Positions 34,828 through 44,166 of a DNA stretch of 64,000 bases are shown one piece after another; positions within the stretch are counted from its first letter, which is position 1; each line of letters opens with the position of its first letter. Made by a program: the position numbers and the translations under genes. The stretch lies in NCBI GenBank assembly GCA_030653385.1, contig JAURZM010000014.1, forward strand, positions 19,321-83,320. Direction: 5' to 3'. Source of the stretch: Rubrivivax sp. (GTDB taxonomy: Bacteria; Pseudomonadota; Gammaproteobacteria; Burkholderiales; Burkholderiaceae_C). The notes under the pieces are model-generated. The model had not been told where the DNA came from. It saw only the letters and a program-made list of their open reading frames with translations, and did not search any database.

Positions 34828-36699
34828 GTGGCAGCCGACACCGCGCCCACAACGGGTGCAACTGAAGCCGCGGCACCAGCGCCCGCCGCGCTGACCCAGC
34901 CGCCACGCCAGCGTGGCGACGCCGACCACATCCGCGCGCTGTATGTGCAGACGCCGGCCACGCTGACCGGCAACGGCATCGGCATGGCGTTGATGGCGCT
35001 CATCTTCGGGTCCTTGGCGCCCATGGCGCATGTGCTGGCCTGGCTGGGGGTCGGCTTGACGCTTTGGCTCTTGCGGCTGGCGCACTACGTGCGCTTTCGT
35101 CGCCAGCCCGACGCCCACAGCGACCAGCTGCGGGCCTGGCGCACCAGCTGGAAAGCGCTGGTGCTGGCGCAAGGTGCGCTGTGGGCCGTGGCGGTGTGGC
35201 TGTTCTGGGGCCTGGGCACGCCGTACCACACGGTCAGCCTGATCCTCATCGTCTATTCCTACTGCCTGGGCTCGGTGCAACTGCTGGCCACGCAGAGCCG
35301 TGTTTTCCTGGCCTTCATCAGCCTGGTGCTCACGCCCACCATCGTGCGCATCGCCAGCGACACCAGCCAGCCCTGGCACCTGCAGCTGGCTTTCATCCTG
35401 ACGCTGCTGTTCTGCCTGACCGTGCTGATGGCCCGCACCTACGGCAGTGCGCTGGGCCAGGCCATCAGCCTGAAGCGCCGCACCGACGAACTGGCGGGCA
35501 AGCTGCGCGTCGAGATGAGCGTCAGCGAAGAAGCGCGCCGCGCCGCCGAAGACGCCCGCCGCGCGGCCGAAGCGGCCAACCGCGCCAAGACGCAGTTTTT
35601 TGCCGCCGCCAGCCACGACCTGCGCCAGCCGCTGCACGCCATGGGCCTGTTTGCCGAAGCGCTGCGCCAGAAAAGCCGCGACCCCGAGGTGGCCTCGCTC
35701 GTCAACAGCATCAACGAAAGTGTCGACGCGCTGGAAGGCCTGTTCGGCGAACTGCTGGACATCACGCGCATCGACACCGGCGGTGTCGATGTGAACCCGG
35801 CGCCGGTGCGCATGCGCGACCTGTTTGCGCGCCTGCGCCTGCACTTCGAACCGACGGCCTTCGAAAAGGGCCTGATGCTTTCATTCCACGGTGAACAGCA
35901 TGTGGCGCACACCGACCCGGTGCTGCTGGAACGTGTGCTGCGCAACCTGGTCAGCAACGCCATCCGCTACAGCGACGATGGCGGCGTGCTGGTCAGCTGC
36001 CGGCCGCGCCAGGGCAAGCTGCTGGTGCAGGTGTGGGACAGCGGCATCGGCATTTCCGAAGCCAATTTGCCGCGCATCTTCGACGAGTTTTTCCAGGCCC
36101 AGAGCAACCGCCCGCTCGAGGCTCACCACCGCAAGGGCCTGGGGCTGGGCCTGGCCATCGTCAAGCGCCTGGCGGCCTTGATGGCGGCGCCGATCTCGGT
36201 GCGTTCGCGCGCCGGCCACGGCACGGTGTTCAGCCTGGAAGTGCCGGTGGGCAAGGCGCCGCGGCCCACCGAAACCGGCCAGCGCGGCGCCAGCAAGGCG
36301 GCACTGGGGCTGACGCTGCAGGGCCGGCAGATCCTGGTCGTCGAAGACGAAATGGCGGTGCGCGAAGGCCTGGTGGTGGTGCTCAAGGCCTGGGGCGCCA
36401 GCGTGTTGTCCTTCGACACCGTCGAAGCGGTGGAACAGTGGCTGGTGCAACCCGCCGACGCAGTACCCGACCTGCTGCTGGTGGACTACCGCCTGCCGCA
36501 GGGCCGCACCGGCATCGACGCCTTGCGGCTGGTGCGTGCGCGCTGGCCCGGGCGGCTGCTGCCGGCCATCGTCATCACCGGCAGCAGCCTGGGTGGACAC
36601 GAAGACGAAGCGGTTTCGCACGACTACCACCTGCTCATCAAGCCGGTGCTGCCCAACAAGCTGCGGGCGATGATTGCCTTCAAGCTGGGTGTGCGATAG
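34828..36699 (+). CDS. Hybrid sensor histidine kinase with C-terminal receiver
   Basis: 623 residues from GTG 34828. The N-terminal part has about six membrane helices (roughly residues 48-205) with no recognised ligand domain. A coiled coil (215-255) precedes the HisKA helix, with phosphoacceptor His263 in FFAAASHDLRQPLHAMG. The ATPase domain has NAIRYSDDGGVLVS, DSGIGI and GLGLGLAIVKRLA. The receiver starts at about 500 (ILVVEDE) with Asp553 in LLLVDYRLPQGRTG. Phosphate may pass within the protein or to the LuxR-type regulator just upstream. Members of this architecture often control stress, virulence or metabolism; the signal is unknown. Confidence 0.93.
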   Translation: MAADTAPTTGATEAAAPAPAALTQPPRQRGDADHIRALYVQTPATLTGNGIGMALMALIFGSLAPMAHVLAWLGVGLTLWLLRLAHYVRFRRQPDAHSDQLRAWRTSWKALVLAQGALWAVAVWLFWGLGTPYHTVSLILIVYSYCLGSVQLLATQSRVFLAFISLVLTPTIVRIASDTSQPWHLQLAFILTLLFCLTVLMARTYGSALGQAISLKRRTDELAGKLRVEMSVSEEARRAAEDARRAAEAANRAKTQFFAAASHDLRQPLHAMGLFAEALRQKSRDPEVASLVNSINESVDALEGLFGELLDITRIDTGGVDVNPAPVRMRDLFARLRLHFEPTAFEKGLMLSFHGEQHVAHTDPVLLERVLRNLVSNAIRYSDDGGVLVSCRPRQGKLLVQVWDSGIGISEANLPRIFDEFFQAQSNRPLEAHHRKGLGLGLAIVKRLAALMAAPISVRSRAGHGTVFSLEVPVGKAPRPTETGQRGASKAALGLTLQGRQILVVEDEMAVREGLVVVLKAWGASVLSFDTVEAVEQWLVQPADAVPDLLLVDYRLPQGRTGIDALRLVRARWPGRLLPAIVITGSSLGGHEDEAVSHDYHLLIKPVLPNKLRAMIAFKLGVR

Positions 36700-36716
36700 G
36701 TGTGCCTGACGCCGAG

Positions 36717-39700
36717 ATGACCGAAGCCCAGGCTGCACTCCGCCAGGCCATTGCCGCCATCGAAGCCCAGCGCGCCGTGTTGGGCGACACCGTCACCAAC
36801 GCCGCGCTGGCGCCTTTGCAGGCGCGGCTGGCGGCAGACCAGGCTTCGCCGTCGCAGCAACAGCACCTGCGCCTGGTGACGGTGCTGTTCCTGGACATCG
36901 TGGGCTCGACATCGCTCACGCAGCGTCTGGACCCCGAAGAAGTGCACGCCGTGATGGACGGCGCACTGCAAGGTTTTGCCGCCGTCGTGACCGCCCACGG
37001 CGGTCGTGTGCTGCAGTTTGCGGGCGACAGCCTGCTGGCCGCCTTCGGTGCCGAAGGCGCGCACGAAGACGATGCGGCACGTGCCGTGCACGCCGGCCTG
37101 GCGCTGCTGGCCCGCGGTGCCCAGATAGGCCGCGAGGTGCAGGCCCGACACGGCCACGCAGGCCTGAACGTGCGCGTGGGTGTGCACACCGGCCGTGTGC
37201 TGCTGGGCGGTGGTGTCGACGACGAAGGCACGATCCGCGGCATGACGGTCAACGTGGCAGCGCGGCTCGAGCAGGCCGCGCCGCCGGGCGCGCTGCGCAT
37301 CAGCCACGACACCTGGCGCCATGTGCAGGGCCTGTTCGTGGCCCAGGTGCAGCCGGCGCTGCAGGTCAAGGGGCGCGACGAACCGCTGCTGTCCTACCTG
37401 GTCGACGCGGCGGTGCCCGGCGCCGTGCAGGCCCACCGCGGCCTGGACGGCGTGAACACGCCACTGCTGGGCCGTGATGCCGAACTGGCCGGACTGCTGG
37501 CCAACTTCGACGACGTGCAGGTGCAGGGCAGCGCACGCGCCTGCACCGTCATCGGCGAAGCCGGCCTGGGCAAGAGCCGTCTGGTGCTGGAAGTGCAGCA
37601 GCACTTGCAGGCCCGTGTGCCCGTCGGCCCTGCAGGCAGCACACGCAGCACGCTGACGGTGCTGTTGGCGCGCGCCCACCCGGCCCATCAGATGCAACCT
37701 TACCGCCTGCTGCGCGACATGCTGGCCGCGCACCTGCAGGTGGTGGACAGCGACAGCGCCGACTCCGCGCGCCGCCGGCTGTGCGAAGGCCTGGCGCCGG
37801 CTTTTGCGGGCCAGGGTGACGCACCGCTGCACGCCATCGGCCAGCTCATCGGGCTGGACTTCGCGGCCAGCCCGCATGTGGCCCACGTCGACCCGCGCGA
37901 TCTGCGCAAACGGGCGCTGGCCGCGCTGGACCATTGGCTGCAGTCACTGGCGGCCGAACACCAGGGCCCGCTGCTGCTGGTGGCCGAAGACCTGCACTGG
38001 GCCGACGACGCGTCGCTCGACCTGCTGCTGCAGTGGATGGCCGGCCCGCTGCCCATCTTGCTGCTGGCCACCGCGCGGCCGGCGCTGCTGGAGCGCCGCC
38101 CCGACTGGGCCCAGGGTGTGGCCGGTCACCGCCAACTGCTGCTCGACGGCCTGGGCCGCGAAGCCAGCGCGGCACTGGCCGCTGCGCTGTTGCAACGCAT
38201 GCCGCAGGTGCCGCCCGACCTGCTGCAGCTGCTCACGCACCATGCCGACGGCAACCCTTACTACATGGAAGAGCTGCTGAAGATGTTGATCGACGACGGT
38301 GTCGTCAGCACCGAAGGGGGTGTCTGGCAGGTTCAGGCCCAGCAACTGGCCAGCGTGCAGCTGCCCACCACGCTGGTGGGTGTGCTGCAGGCGCGTCTGG
38401 ACAGCCTGGCCGAAGGTGAGCGACAGGCACTGCAGCAGGCGGCCATCGTGGGCAGCGTGTTCTGGGACGAAGCGCTGGCGGCGCTGGACGTGCGGGCGCC
38501 GCAGCAGCTGCCGGGCCTGCACGACAAGGCGCTGGTGCAGGCACGCGAAGGCAGTGCCTTCGAAGGCACCACCGAAGAAAACTTCCGTCACCACCTGCTG
38601 CAGCAGGTGGCCTACGACACCGTGTTGAAGGCGCAGCGCCGCAGTGGCCACGCGGCGGCGGCACGCTGGCTGGCGCACCGCGTGGCGGGCCGTGCCAGCG
38701 AACACCTGGCCACCACGGCCCAGCATTTCCTGCAGGCTGGCGAACTGGAAGAAGCCGCACGCTGGCTGGCCGATGCTGCCGACCATGCGGCCAAGCGCTT
38801 CGACAACAGCAACGCCCTGGCCCTGGCACGCCGGGCGCTGGAAGTCATTCAGCCCGGGCAGACCGAGCTGCAGGTGCGGCTGCTGGGCCGGGTGGTCAAG
38901 CTCGCCGACCTGATGGCCGACCGCCGCGCACAAGGCGATGCCATCCAACAGCTGCTGACGCTGGCCGCGCGGCCCGACGCACCGCCGCGCTGGTATGCCA
39001 ACGCCCAGCTGACGCAGGCCACCTGGCAGTTCCGCACCGGCAAACACGAAGACGCCGAACTCAGTGCACAGGCGGCCGTCGAAGCCGCGATGGCGGCCGG
39101 TGAGGACTTGATCGCCGCCGAGGGCTTCAACCTGCGCGTGGTGATGGCCCGGCTGCGCGGGGACCAGGCCGCAGCCCGGCAACATGGCCTGGCCGGCCTG
39201 CAGATTGCGCGGCGCTGCCAGGCCCCCAGCTTCGAGCTGCGGCTGCAAGGCAACCTGGGCCTGTGTGACTTCGAGCTGGGCCACCTGGAGTCGGCCCGCG
39301 ACGCATTGGCCAGCAGCCTGGCGCTGGCGCGGGTGCACGGCCCCGAGGCCTTGCTGCCGGTGCTGATCGCCAACCTGGCGGCCATCCATGTGCAGATGGC
39401 CGACTACACCGTGGCGCTGCGTTGGGCCGAAGAAGGCATCGCCGCAGGCACCTTGCTGGGCGACCGCGTGCACACGCTGGTGGCGCAGCTGAACCAGTCG
39501 CAGGCGCTGTGGGGGCTGGGCCGCTGCGAGCAGCGGCCCGAGCTGGTGGAACGAGCGCGTGACATCGGCGCTCAATGTGTCGAGGGCCTGCAGGCAGCGC
39601 AGTCCTTTCTGCTCGAAGCCGTGGGGCGCGAATTGCAGGCCGACATCGAGCTCGCGCTGGGTCGGCTCGAGGCCTCGCTGGCCAGTTTCCAGGCTGCCGA

Positions 39701-40076
39701 GCAAAGGTACGAAGAGCTGGGCCAGGAACCGGGTCGCCTGAACAGCCGCGCTGGGGTCGTGTACCTGCGCAGCCTGCTTGCCCCAGAACGGCCAGCCGCC
39801 GAATCCCTGGCCGACCTGGCACCCGTGCTCGAACGCCTGCGCGACTGTCCAGCGCACGACCCGGTGGGCGGCAATCTGCGCACACGTTTGCTGTGTTACC
39901 ACCTGCTGGCCCGCGTCGGCCACGCCGACGCGGCCCTGCTGCTGAAACAGGCCCAGGCCACGCTGCAGGACTCGCTGGACCGCTTCGTGGACCCGGCATT
40001 GCGCGATCAGTACCTGCGCCAGCAGACCCACGTGCGCGAACTGCATGCCGTGCTGGCGGGGCTTGCCGCCCCATGA
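36717..40076 (+). CDS. Class III nucleotidyl cyclase fused to an AAA/STAND-type ATPase and TPR-like repeats
   Basis: 1119 residues from ATG 36717 (GTG 36702 is possible). A class III cyclase domain occupies about 50-230. Metal-binding Asp60 (LFLDIVGST) and Asp104 (FAGDSLLAAF) and the VNVAARLEQ helix with Asn179 and Arg183 are present, so it may be active. An ATPase module follows: Walker A GEAGLGKSR (about 280), Walker B-like LLLVAEDLHWADD and NPYYMEELL. The C-terminal 500 residues are helical, TPR-like. Such cyclase-ATPase proteins are thought to couple protein-protein signals to cAMP production. It starts 17 bases after the hybrid kinase stop. Whether it makes cAMP or cGMP cannot be told by eye. 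Confidence 0.92.
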   Translation: MTEAQAALRQAIAAIEAQRAVLGDTVTNAALAPLQARLAADQASPSQQQHLRLVTVLFLDIVGSTSLTQRLDPEEVHAVMDGALQGFAAVVTAHGGRVLQFAGDSLLAAFGAEGAHEDDAARAVHAGLALLARGAQIGREVQARHGHAGLNVRVGVHTGRVLLGGGVDDEGTIRGMTVNVAARLEQAAPPGALRISHDTWRHVQGLFVAQVQPALQVKGRDEPLLSYLVDAAVPGAVQAHRGLDGVNTPLLGRDAELAGLLANFDDVQVQGSARACTVIGEAGLGKSRLVLEVQQHLQARVPVGPAGSTRSTLTVLLARAHPAHQMQPYRLLRDMLAAHLQVVDSDSADSARRRLCEGLAPAFAGQGDAPLHAIGQLIGLDFAASPHVAHVDPRDLRKRALAALDHWLQSLAAEHQGPLLLVAEDLHWADDASLDLLLQWMAGPLPILLLATARPALLERRPDWAQGVAGHRQLLLDGLGREASAALAAALLQRMPQVPPDLLQLLTHHADGNPYYMEELLKMLIDDGVVSTEGGVWQVQAQQLASVQLPTTLVGVLQARLDSLAEGERQALQQAAIVGSVFWDEALAALDVRAPQQLPGLHDKALVQAREGSAFEGTTEENFRHHLLQQVAYDTVLKAQRRSGHAAAARWLAHRVAGRASEHLATTAQHFLQAGELEEAARWLADAADHAAKRFDNSNALALARRALEVIQPGQTELQVRLLGRVVKLADLMADRRAQGDAIQQLLTLAARPDAPPRWYANAQLTQATWQFRTGKHEDAELSAQAAVEAAMAAGEDLIAAEGFNLRVVMARLRGDQAAARQHGLAGLQIARRCQAPSFELRLQGNLGLCDFELGHLESARDALASSLALARVHGPEALLPVLIANLAAIHVQMADYTVALRWAEEGIAAGTLLGDRVHTLVAQLNQSQALWGLGRCEQRPELVERARDIGAQCVEGLQAAQSFLLEAVGRELQADIELALGRLEASLASFQAAEQRYEELGQEPGRLNSRAGVVYLRSLLAPERPAAESLADLAPVLERLRDCPAHDPVGGNLRTRLLCYHLLARVGHADAALLLKQAQATLQDSLDRFVDPALRDQYLRQQTHVRELHAVLAGLAAP

Positions 40077-40273
40077 GCCGTCCGCCCGCTTGCCCGGCCT
40101 GCAGAGCCGACATGGCCAGCCGACGCGCACGCCGTCCCCCGGTGCAGCAAACTGCCACGGCAGTGCCCTTCACTTCGGGGCCTCGGAGCGCCCGCGACTG
40201 ACTAAGCTGCAAGCTTCGCGCGGGCAGCGTCTGCCCGGCACCTGAAGCGTTTCCCTTGAACCGCAGACCCTGA

Positions 40274-41977
40274 ATGAACGTGAAGTTCAAGCGCCTGAGC
40301 AGCAGCTTGGTGACCCGTCTGGTGCTGATGAGCCTGGTCTTGCTGGTGCTGGGCACCTTGGTCAGCTACTGGCAGTTGACCCGCTTTCTGCGCCAGGACC
40401 TGACGGCGATGGTGGCAGAGCAGCAAGCCACCCTGGCCGACTACGTGGCACGCGACGTCGACGCCGGCTTGGCGCTGCGCCTGCAGTTCCTGCAGCGCAC
40501 CGCGCGGGACCTGTCGCCCGGCCTGCTGCAGCGTCCGGCTGACTTGCAGGCCTGGCTGGCCCGGCGTCATCAGTTGCAGCCGCTGTTCGACCTGGGCCTG
40601 CTGGTGCTCGACCCCGCAGGCCGGGTGATAACCATGGATTCGCCTGGGCCGACGCTGGGAGCCGGGTCCTTTGCCCCCGAAGTTGCCCAACTGGCCCAAC
40701 TGGCCCAGCGACCGCCGGGCGACCTGCAGGGTTGGGTCGGCAGCCCCCGCCGCGGCCTGGCGGGCACGCAGCCCATGCTGCCACTGGTGGCCCCGCTGCG
40801 AAGCGCCGATGGCGCGTTGCTCGGTCTGCTGCTCGGGGTCGAGGCACTCACCCCAAAAGGTTTCCTGTCGCGCGTGCTCGAGCAGCGCATTGCGCCGGGC
40901 ACCGACCCTGCCGACACCGGCAACGCACCGGCCAAGACCCCGGGCCCGGGTTTGTTGCTCGTGGCGCCGCACGAGGGCCTTTTTGTGGCCTCGACGCAGC
41001 CCGACAGGGTGATGCAGCCCACGCCGGCCAGCGGCATCAACCTGCTGCACGACCGTGCGATGGCCGGTTACCGCGGCAGCGGCACCACCGTCAACGCCCG
41101 CGGCGTGGAAGAGATCGCGGCCATCGCTTCGGTGCCGCTGAGCGGCTGGTTCGTGGTCGCCCGCATGCCCACGGCCCAGGCCTTCGCCAGCGTCACGCGC
41201 TTGCAGAAGTTCATCTTGCAGCGGCGCCTGCCGGTGGTGGCGGTGGTGGTGCTGCTGATCGCCGGCGTTTTTGCCTGGCTGCTGCGGCCACTGTTGCGCT
41301 CTGCCGCGCTGGCCGAGCGCATGACCCGTGGCGAGGTGCCGCTGGCGCCGCTGCCCGTGGTGCGCGACGACGAAGTGGGCCACCTGACCGACGCCTTCAA
41401 CCGCCTGCTGGCCAAGCTGGGTGAGCAGCAGGCCGAACTGGAACGCCTGGCGCACCACGACAACCTGACCGGCCTGCCCAACCGCAAGCTGCTGATCGAC
41501 CGCCTGCAGCAGGCACTGTCGCGTGCTCAGCGCCAGGGCAGTTCGGCGGCGCTGCTGTTCATGGACCTGGACGGTTTCAAGGGCCTGAACGACTCGCTGG
41601 GCCACGAAACGGGCGACGCCGCGCTGCGCGCCATTGCCCAGCGGCTGGCGGTGGCGGTGCGCCAGGGCGACACGGTGGCGCGCCTGGGCGGTGATGAATT
41701 TGTGCTGCTGGCGCCCGACCTGGCCGGTGACACACAGGCCGCCGTGGCGGCCCTGGTGCAGAAGTGCCGCGATGCGGTGCGGCAGCCTCTGCAACTGGGC
41801 GGCCGGCTCCACACGCTGGGCGTGTCCATCGGCACCGCGGTGTCACGTGGCCAACACAGCCCTTCGGAGCTGCTGGAAGCGGCCGACAAGGCCATGTACG
41901 CCAGCAAACCCACGGGCCGCGAAGCCCAGGTGAGCGGCGCCGTGCTCGAGGCGCCAGACGCCACGCAGACGGCCTGA
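40274..41977 (+). CDS. Membrane-bound diguanylate cyclase (GGDEF)
   Basis: 567 residues. A first membrane helix at about 14-34, a periplasmic sensory region of about 280 residues (dCache-like) and a second helix at about 317-337 are followed by a HAMP-type linker. The GGDEF domain covers about 390-555: DNLTGLPNRKLL at its start, metal-binding FMDLDGFKGLND, and the intact GGDEF at 472-476. RQGD (RxxD) lies five residues upstream, so the product-inhibition site is also present. It should make cyclic di-GMP from GTP in response to an external signal. Expression is probably independent of the upstream cyclase (197-base gap). Confidence 0.94.
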   Translation: MNVKFKRLSSSLVTRLVLMSLVLLVLGTLVSYWQLTRFLRQDLTAMVAEQQATLADYVARDVDAGLALRLQFLQRTARDLSPGLLQRPADLQAWLARRHQLQPLFDLGLLVLDPAGRVITMDSPGPTLGAGSFAPEVAQLAQLAQRPPGDLQGWVGSPRRGLAGTQPMLPLVAPLRSADGALLGLLLGVEALTPKGFLSRVLEQRIAPGTDPADTGNAPAKTPGPGLLLVAPHEGLFVASTQPDRVMQPTPASGINLLHDRAMAGYRGSGTTVNARGVEEIAAIASVPLSGWFVVARMPTAQAFASVTRLQKFILQRRLPVVAVVVLLIAGVFAWLLRPLLRSAALAERMTRGEVPLAPLPVVRDDEVGHLTDAFNRLLAKLGEQQAELERLAHHDNLTGLPNRKLLIDRLQQALSRAQRQGSSAALLFMDLDGFKGLNDSLGHETGDAALRAIAQRLAVAVRQGDTVARLGGDEFVLLAPDLAGDTQAAVAALVQKCRDAVRQPLQLGGRLHTLGVSIGTAVSRGQHSPSELLEAADKAMYASKPTGREAQVSGAVLEAPDATQTA

Positions 41978-41996
41978 GTGCACGAGGGCTCCGGCC

Positions 41997-43160
41997 TCAG
42001 GCCGGGATCAGCGTTGGCAGCGTGCCCGGCAGCAGGATGCTGCGCTCGACGGTGTGGATCTGCGTGTGGCCGCAGAAGGCCATCGTCACGTCCAGTTCCT
42101 TGTGGATGATCTGCAGGGCCTTCGTGACACCCGCTTCACCCATCGCGCCCAGGCCGTAGACCATGGCGCGGCCGATCATCGTGCCGCGGGCGCCCAGCGC
42201 CCAGGCCTTCAGCACGTCCTGCCCGCTGCGGATGCCGCCGTCCATCCAGACCTCGATCTGGCTGCCCACCGCGGCCACGATGGCCGGCAGCGCTTCGATG
42301 CTGCTGGGCGCGCCGTCCAACTGCCGCCCACCGTGGTTGCTGACGACGATGGCGTCGGCACCGCTTTTCACGGCCAGCTGGGCGTCCTCGACATCCATGA
42401 TGCCCTTCAGGATGAGCTTGCCGCCCCACTGTTCTTTCACCCACGCCACGTCGGCCCAGCTCAGCGTGGGGTCGAACTGCTCGTTGGTCCACGAGGCCAG
42501 GCTCTTCATGTCGGTGACGGCCTTCACATGCCCCACCAGGTTGCGGAAGGTGTGGCGGCGCGTGCCCGCCATGCCCAGGCACCAGCGCGGTTTGCTGGCC
42601 ATGTTCAGCAGATTGCCCAGCGAAGGAATGACCGACGCGCGCATCTTGTTCTTCAGGTCCTTGTGGCGTTGGCCAATGACCTGCAGGTCCAGCGTCAGCA
42701 CCAGCGCGCTGCACTTGGCGGCCTTGCAGCGGTCGATCATGCGTTTCATCGCTTCACGGTCGCGCATCATGTAGAGCTGGAACCAGAAGGGCGCGCTGGT
42801 GTTCTCGGCCACGTCTTCGATGCTGCAGATGCTCATCGTCGACAGCGTGAAGGGGATGCCGAATTTTTCGGCCGCACGGGCGGCGTGGATCTCGCCGTCG
42901 GCGTGCTGCATGCCGGTCAGGCCCACGGGCGCGATGGCCACCGGCATCTTCACCGCCTGGCCCACCATCGTGGTGGCGGTGCAGCGGTTTTCCATGTTCA
43001 CGGCCACCCGCTGGCGCAGCTTGATCTTCTGGAAGTCGTCGCTGTTGGCGCGGTAGGTGCCTTCGGTCCAGCTGCCGCTGTCGGCGTAGTCGTAGAACAT
43101 GCGCGGCACACGCTGTTTGGCCAGCACACGCAGGTCTTCGATGGTGGTGATGACGGTCAT
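41997..43160 (-). CDS. lldD: FMN-dependent alpha-hydroxy-acid dehydrogenase (L-lactate dehydrogenase type)
   Basis: 387 residues, the usual length. Blocks in order: RMFYDYADSGSWTEGTYRAN (FMN and substrate entry), MPVAIAPVGLTGMQHADGE, FTLSTMSICSIEDVAE, FWFQLYMMRDRE, and the catalytic SNHGGRQLDGAPSS with base His, then WMDGGIRSGQDVLKAWALGA. These oxidise L-lactate, mandelate or glycolate to the 2-oxo acid and pass electrons to quinone or oxygen. Close lactate enzymes share the YADSGSWTE signature, but the substrate is not certain. A LysR gene 63 bases upstream on the same strand may control it. Confidence 0.9.
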   Translation of the reverse strand: MTVITTIEDLRVLAKQRVPRMFYDYADSGSWTEGTYRANSDDFQKIKLRQRVAVNMENRCTATTMVGQAVKMPVAIAPVGLTGMQHADGEIHAARAAEKFGIPFTLSTMSICSIEDVAENTSAPFWFQLYMMRDREAMKRMIDRCKAAKCSALVLTLDLQVIGQRHKDLKNKMRASVIPSLGNLLNMASKPRWCLGMAGTRRHTFRNLVGHVKAVTDMKSLASWTNEQFDPTLSWADVAWVKEQWGGKLILKGIMDVEDAQLAVKSGADAIVVSNHGGRQLDGAPSSIEALPAIVAAVGSQIEVWMDGGIRSGQDVLKAWALGARGTMIGRAMVYGLGAMGEAGVTKALQIIHKELDVTMAFCGHTQIHTVERSILLPGTLPTLIPA

Positions 43161-43223
43161 CTTGTTTTGTCTCCTGTGGCCTGCGATGCTAGCCAGCTCT
43201 GGCGGGCCGGCCCGGAATGTTCT

Positions 43224-44138
43224 TCAGGCCTGACGCGAAACCCGCGAAACCAGGGCGCGCGCCTGCTGCTCGATGTGCGTGCAGGTGGCGGTCAGCCAGG
43301 CGGCAAACAGCGGTGCAGCGCCGCTGTCGGCGTGTGGCGTCAGCACGTAGGGGTTGGTCGGCTCGGTGCTGATGCCGAACAAGGGCCTCAGTGCGCCACT
43401 TTCCAGCCAGTGGCGGGCCAGGCTGGGTCGGCCCAGCACCACGCCCTGGCCGCTGACCGCCGCTTCCAGCGTCAGGCCCAGGTCCACCAGTTTCGTGCCG
43501 GTGGAGGGTTCAGGCCAGTTCAGCCCCGCCGCCTTGAACCAGGGCGCCCAGGGCTCCAGCGGTGTGCGCAGCAGCGGCGCGTGGGCCAGGTCGGCTGGTG
43601 CGTTCAGCGCCGGCAGGCGGGCCAGCAGCGCGGGTGATGCCATCGGCAGCACACGGTCGTTCAGCAGCACCTGGCCGGGCAGGCCCTGGCCGTTGCGCAC
43701 TTCGATGTCGGACTCGCCGCTGGCGGTGTCCAGGTAAGGAATCGACAGCACCACCTCGAGCTCGATCTCGGGGTGGGCTGCGGTGAAGCTCTCGAGCCCC
43801 GGCACCAGGATCTGGCGCGCGAAGGTGGGTGGTGTGGTGACCCGCAACTTCTGCAGCCGCTGCTGAGCGCGCTGGTGTTGCGGCATGGCCGCCAGCAGGC
43901 CCAGGGCCTGGCTCACCTGCTGCAGGTACTCACGTCCGCCAGCGGTCAGGGACAGGGTGCGTGCACCCCGCACAAACAGTGGCGCGCCCAGCAGGTCTTC
44001 AACCGTCGCCACCCGCTTGCTGACGGCGCTGGCGGTGACGGCCAGCTCGTCGCCCGCCCGCTCGAAGCTGCCCAGGCGCGCCGCGGCTTCGAAAGCGCGC
44101 AGGCCGTCGATGGAAGGAAAGCGCAACTCGCGGCTCAT
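43224..44138 (-). CDS. LysR-family transcriptional regulator
   Basis: 304 residues. The N-terminal winged helix-turn-helix (about 5-65) has FEAAARLGSFERAGDELAVTASAVSKRVATVEDLLG, best summarised as the SFxxAxxxLxxxxxxVSxxVxxLE pattern; FVRGARTLSLTAGG closes it. The effector domain lies at about 90-295. The GcvA-like opening (RFPSIDGLRAFEAAAR) is typical of regulators of amino-acid or organic-acid genes. The ATG at 44138 directly begins the domain; an in-frame upstream start would add 16 unlike residues. It lies upstream of lldD in the same direction. Confidence 0.93.
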   Translation of the reverse strand: MSRELRFPSIDGLRAFEAAARLGSFERAGDELAVTASAVSKRVATVEDLLGAPLFVRGARTLSLTAGGREYLQQVSQALGLLAAMPQHQRAQQRLQKLRVTTPPTFARQILVPGLESFTAAHPEIELEVVLSIPYLDTASGESDIEVRNGQGLPGQVLLNDRVLPMASPALLARLPALNAPADLAHAPLLRTPLEPWAPWFKAAGLNWPEPSTGTKLVDLGLTLEAAVSGQGVVLGRPSLARHWLESGALRPLFGISTEPTNPYVLTPHADSGAAPLFAAWLTATCTHIEQQARALVSRVSRQA

Positions 44139-44166
44139 GGTCTGCCTCGGCGCCAGTCTAAGCGCG

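Noticed and set aside
37944..40130. Long antisense open frame across the cyclase-ATPase
   Set aside because: No domain; the sense strand has catalytic motifs throughout.
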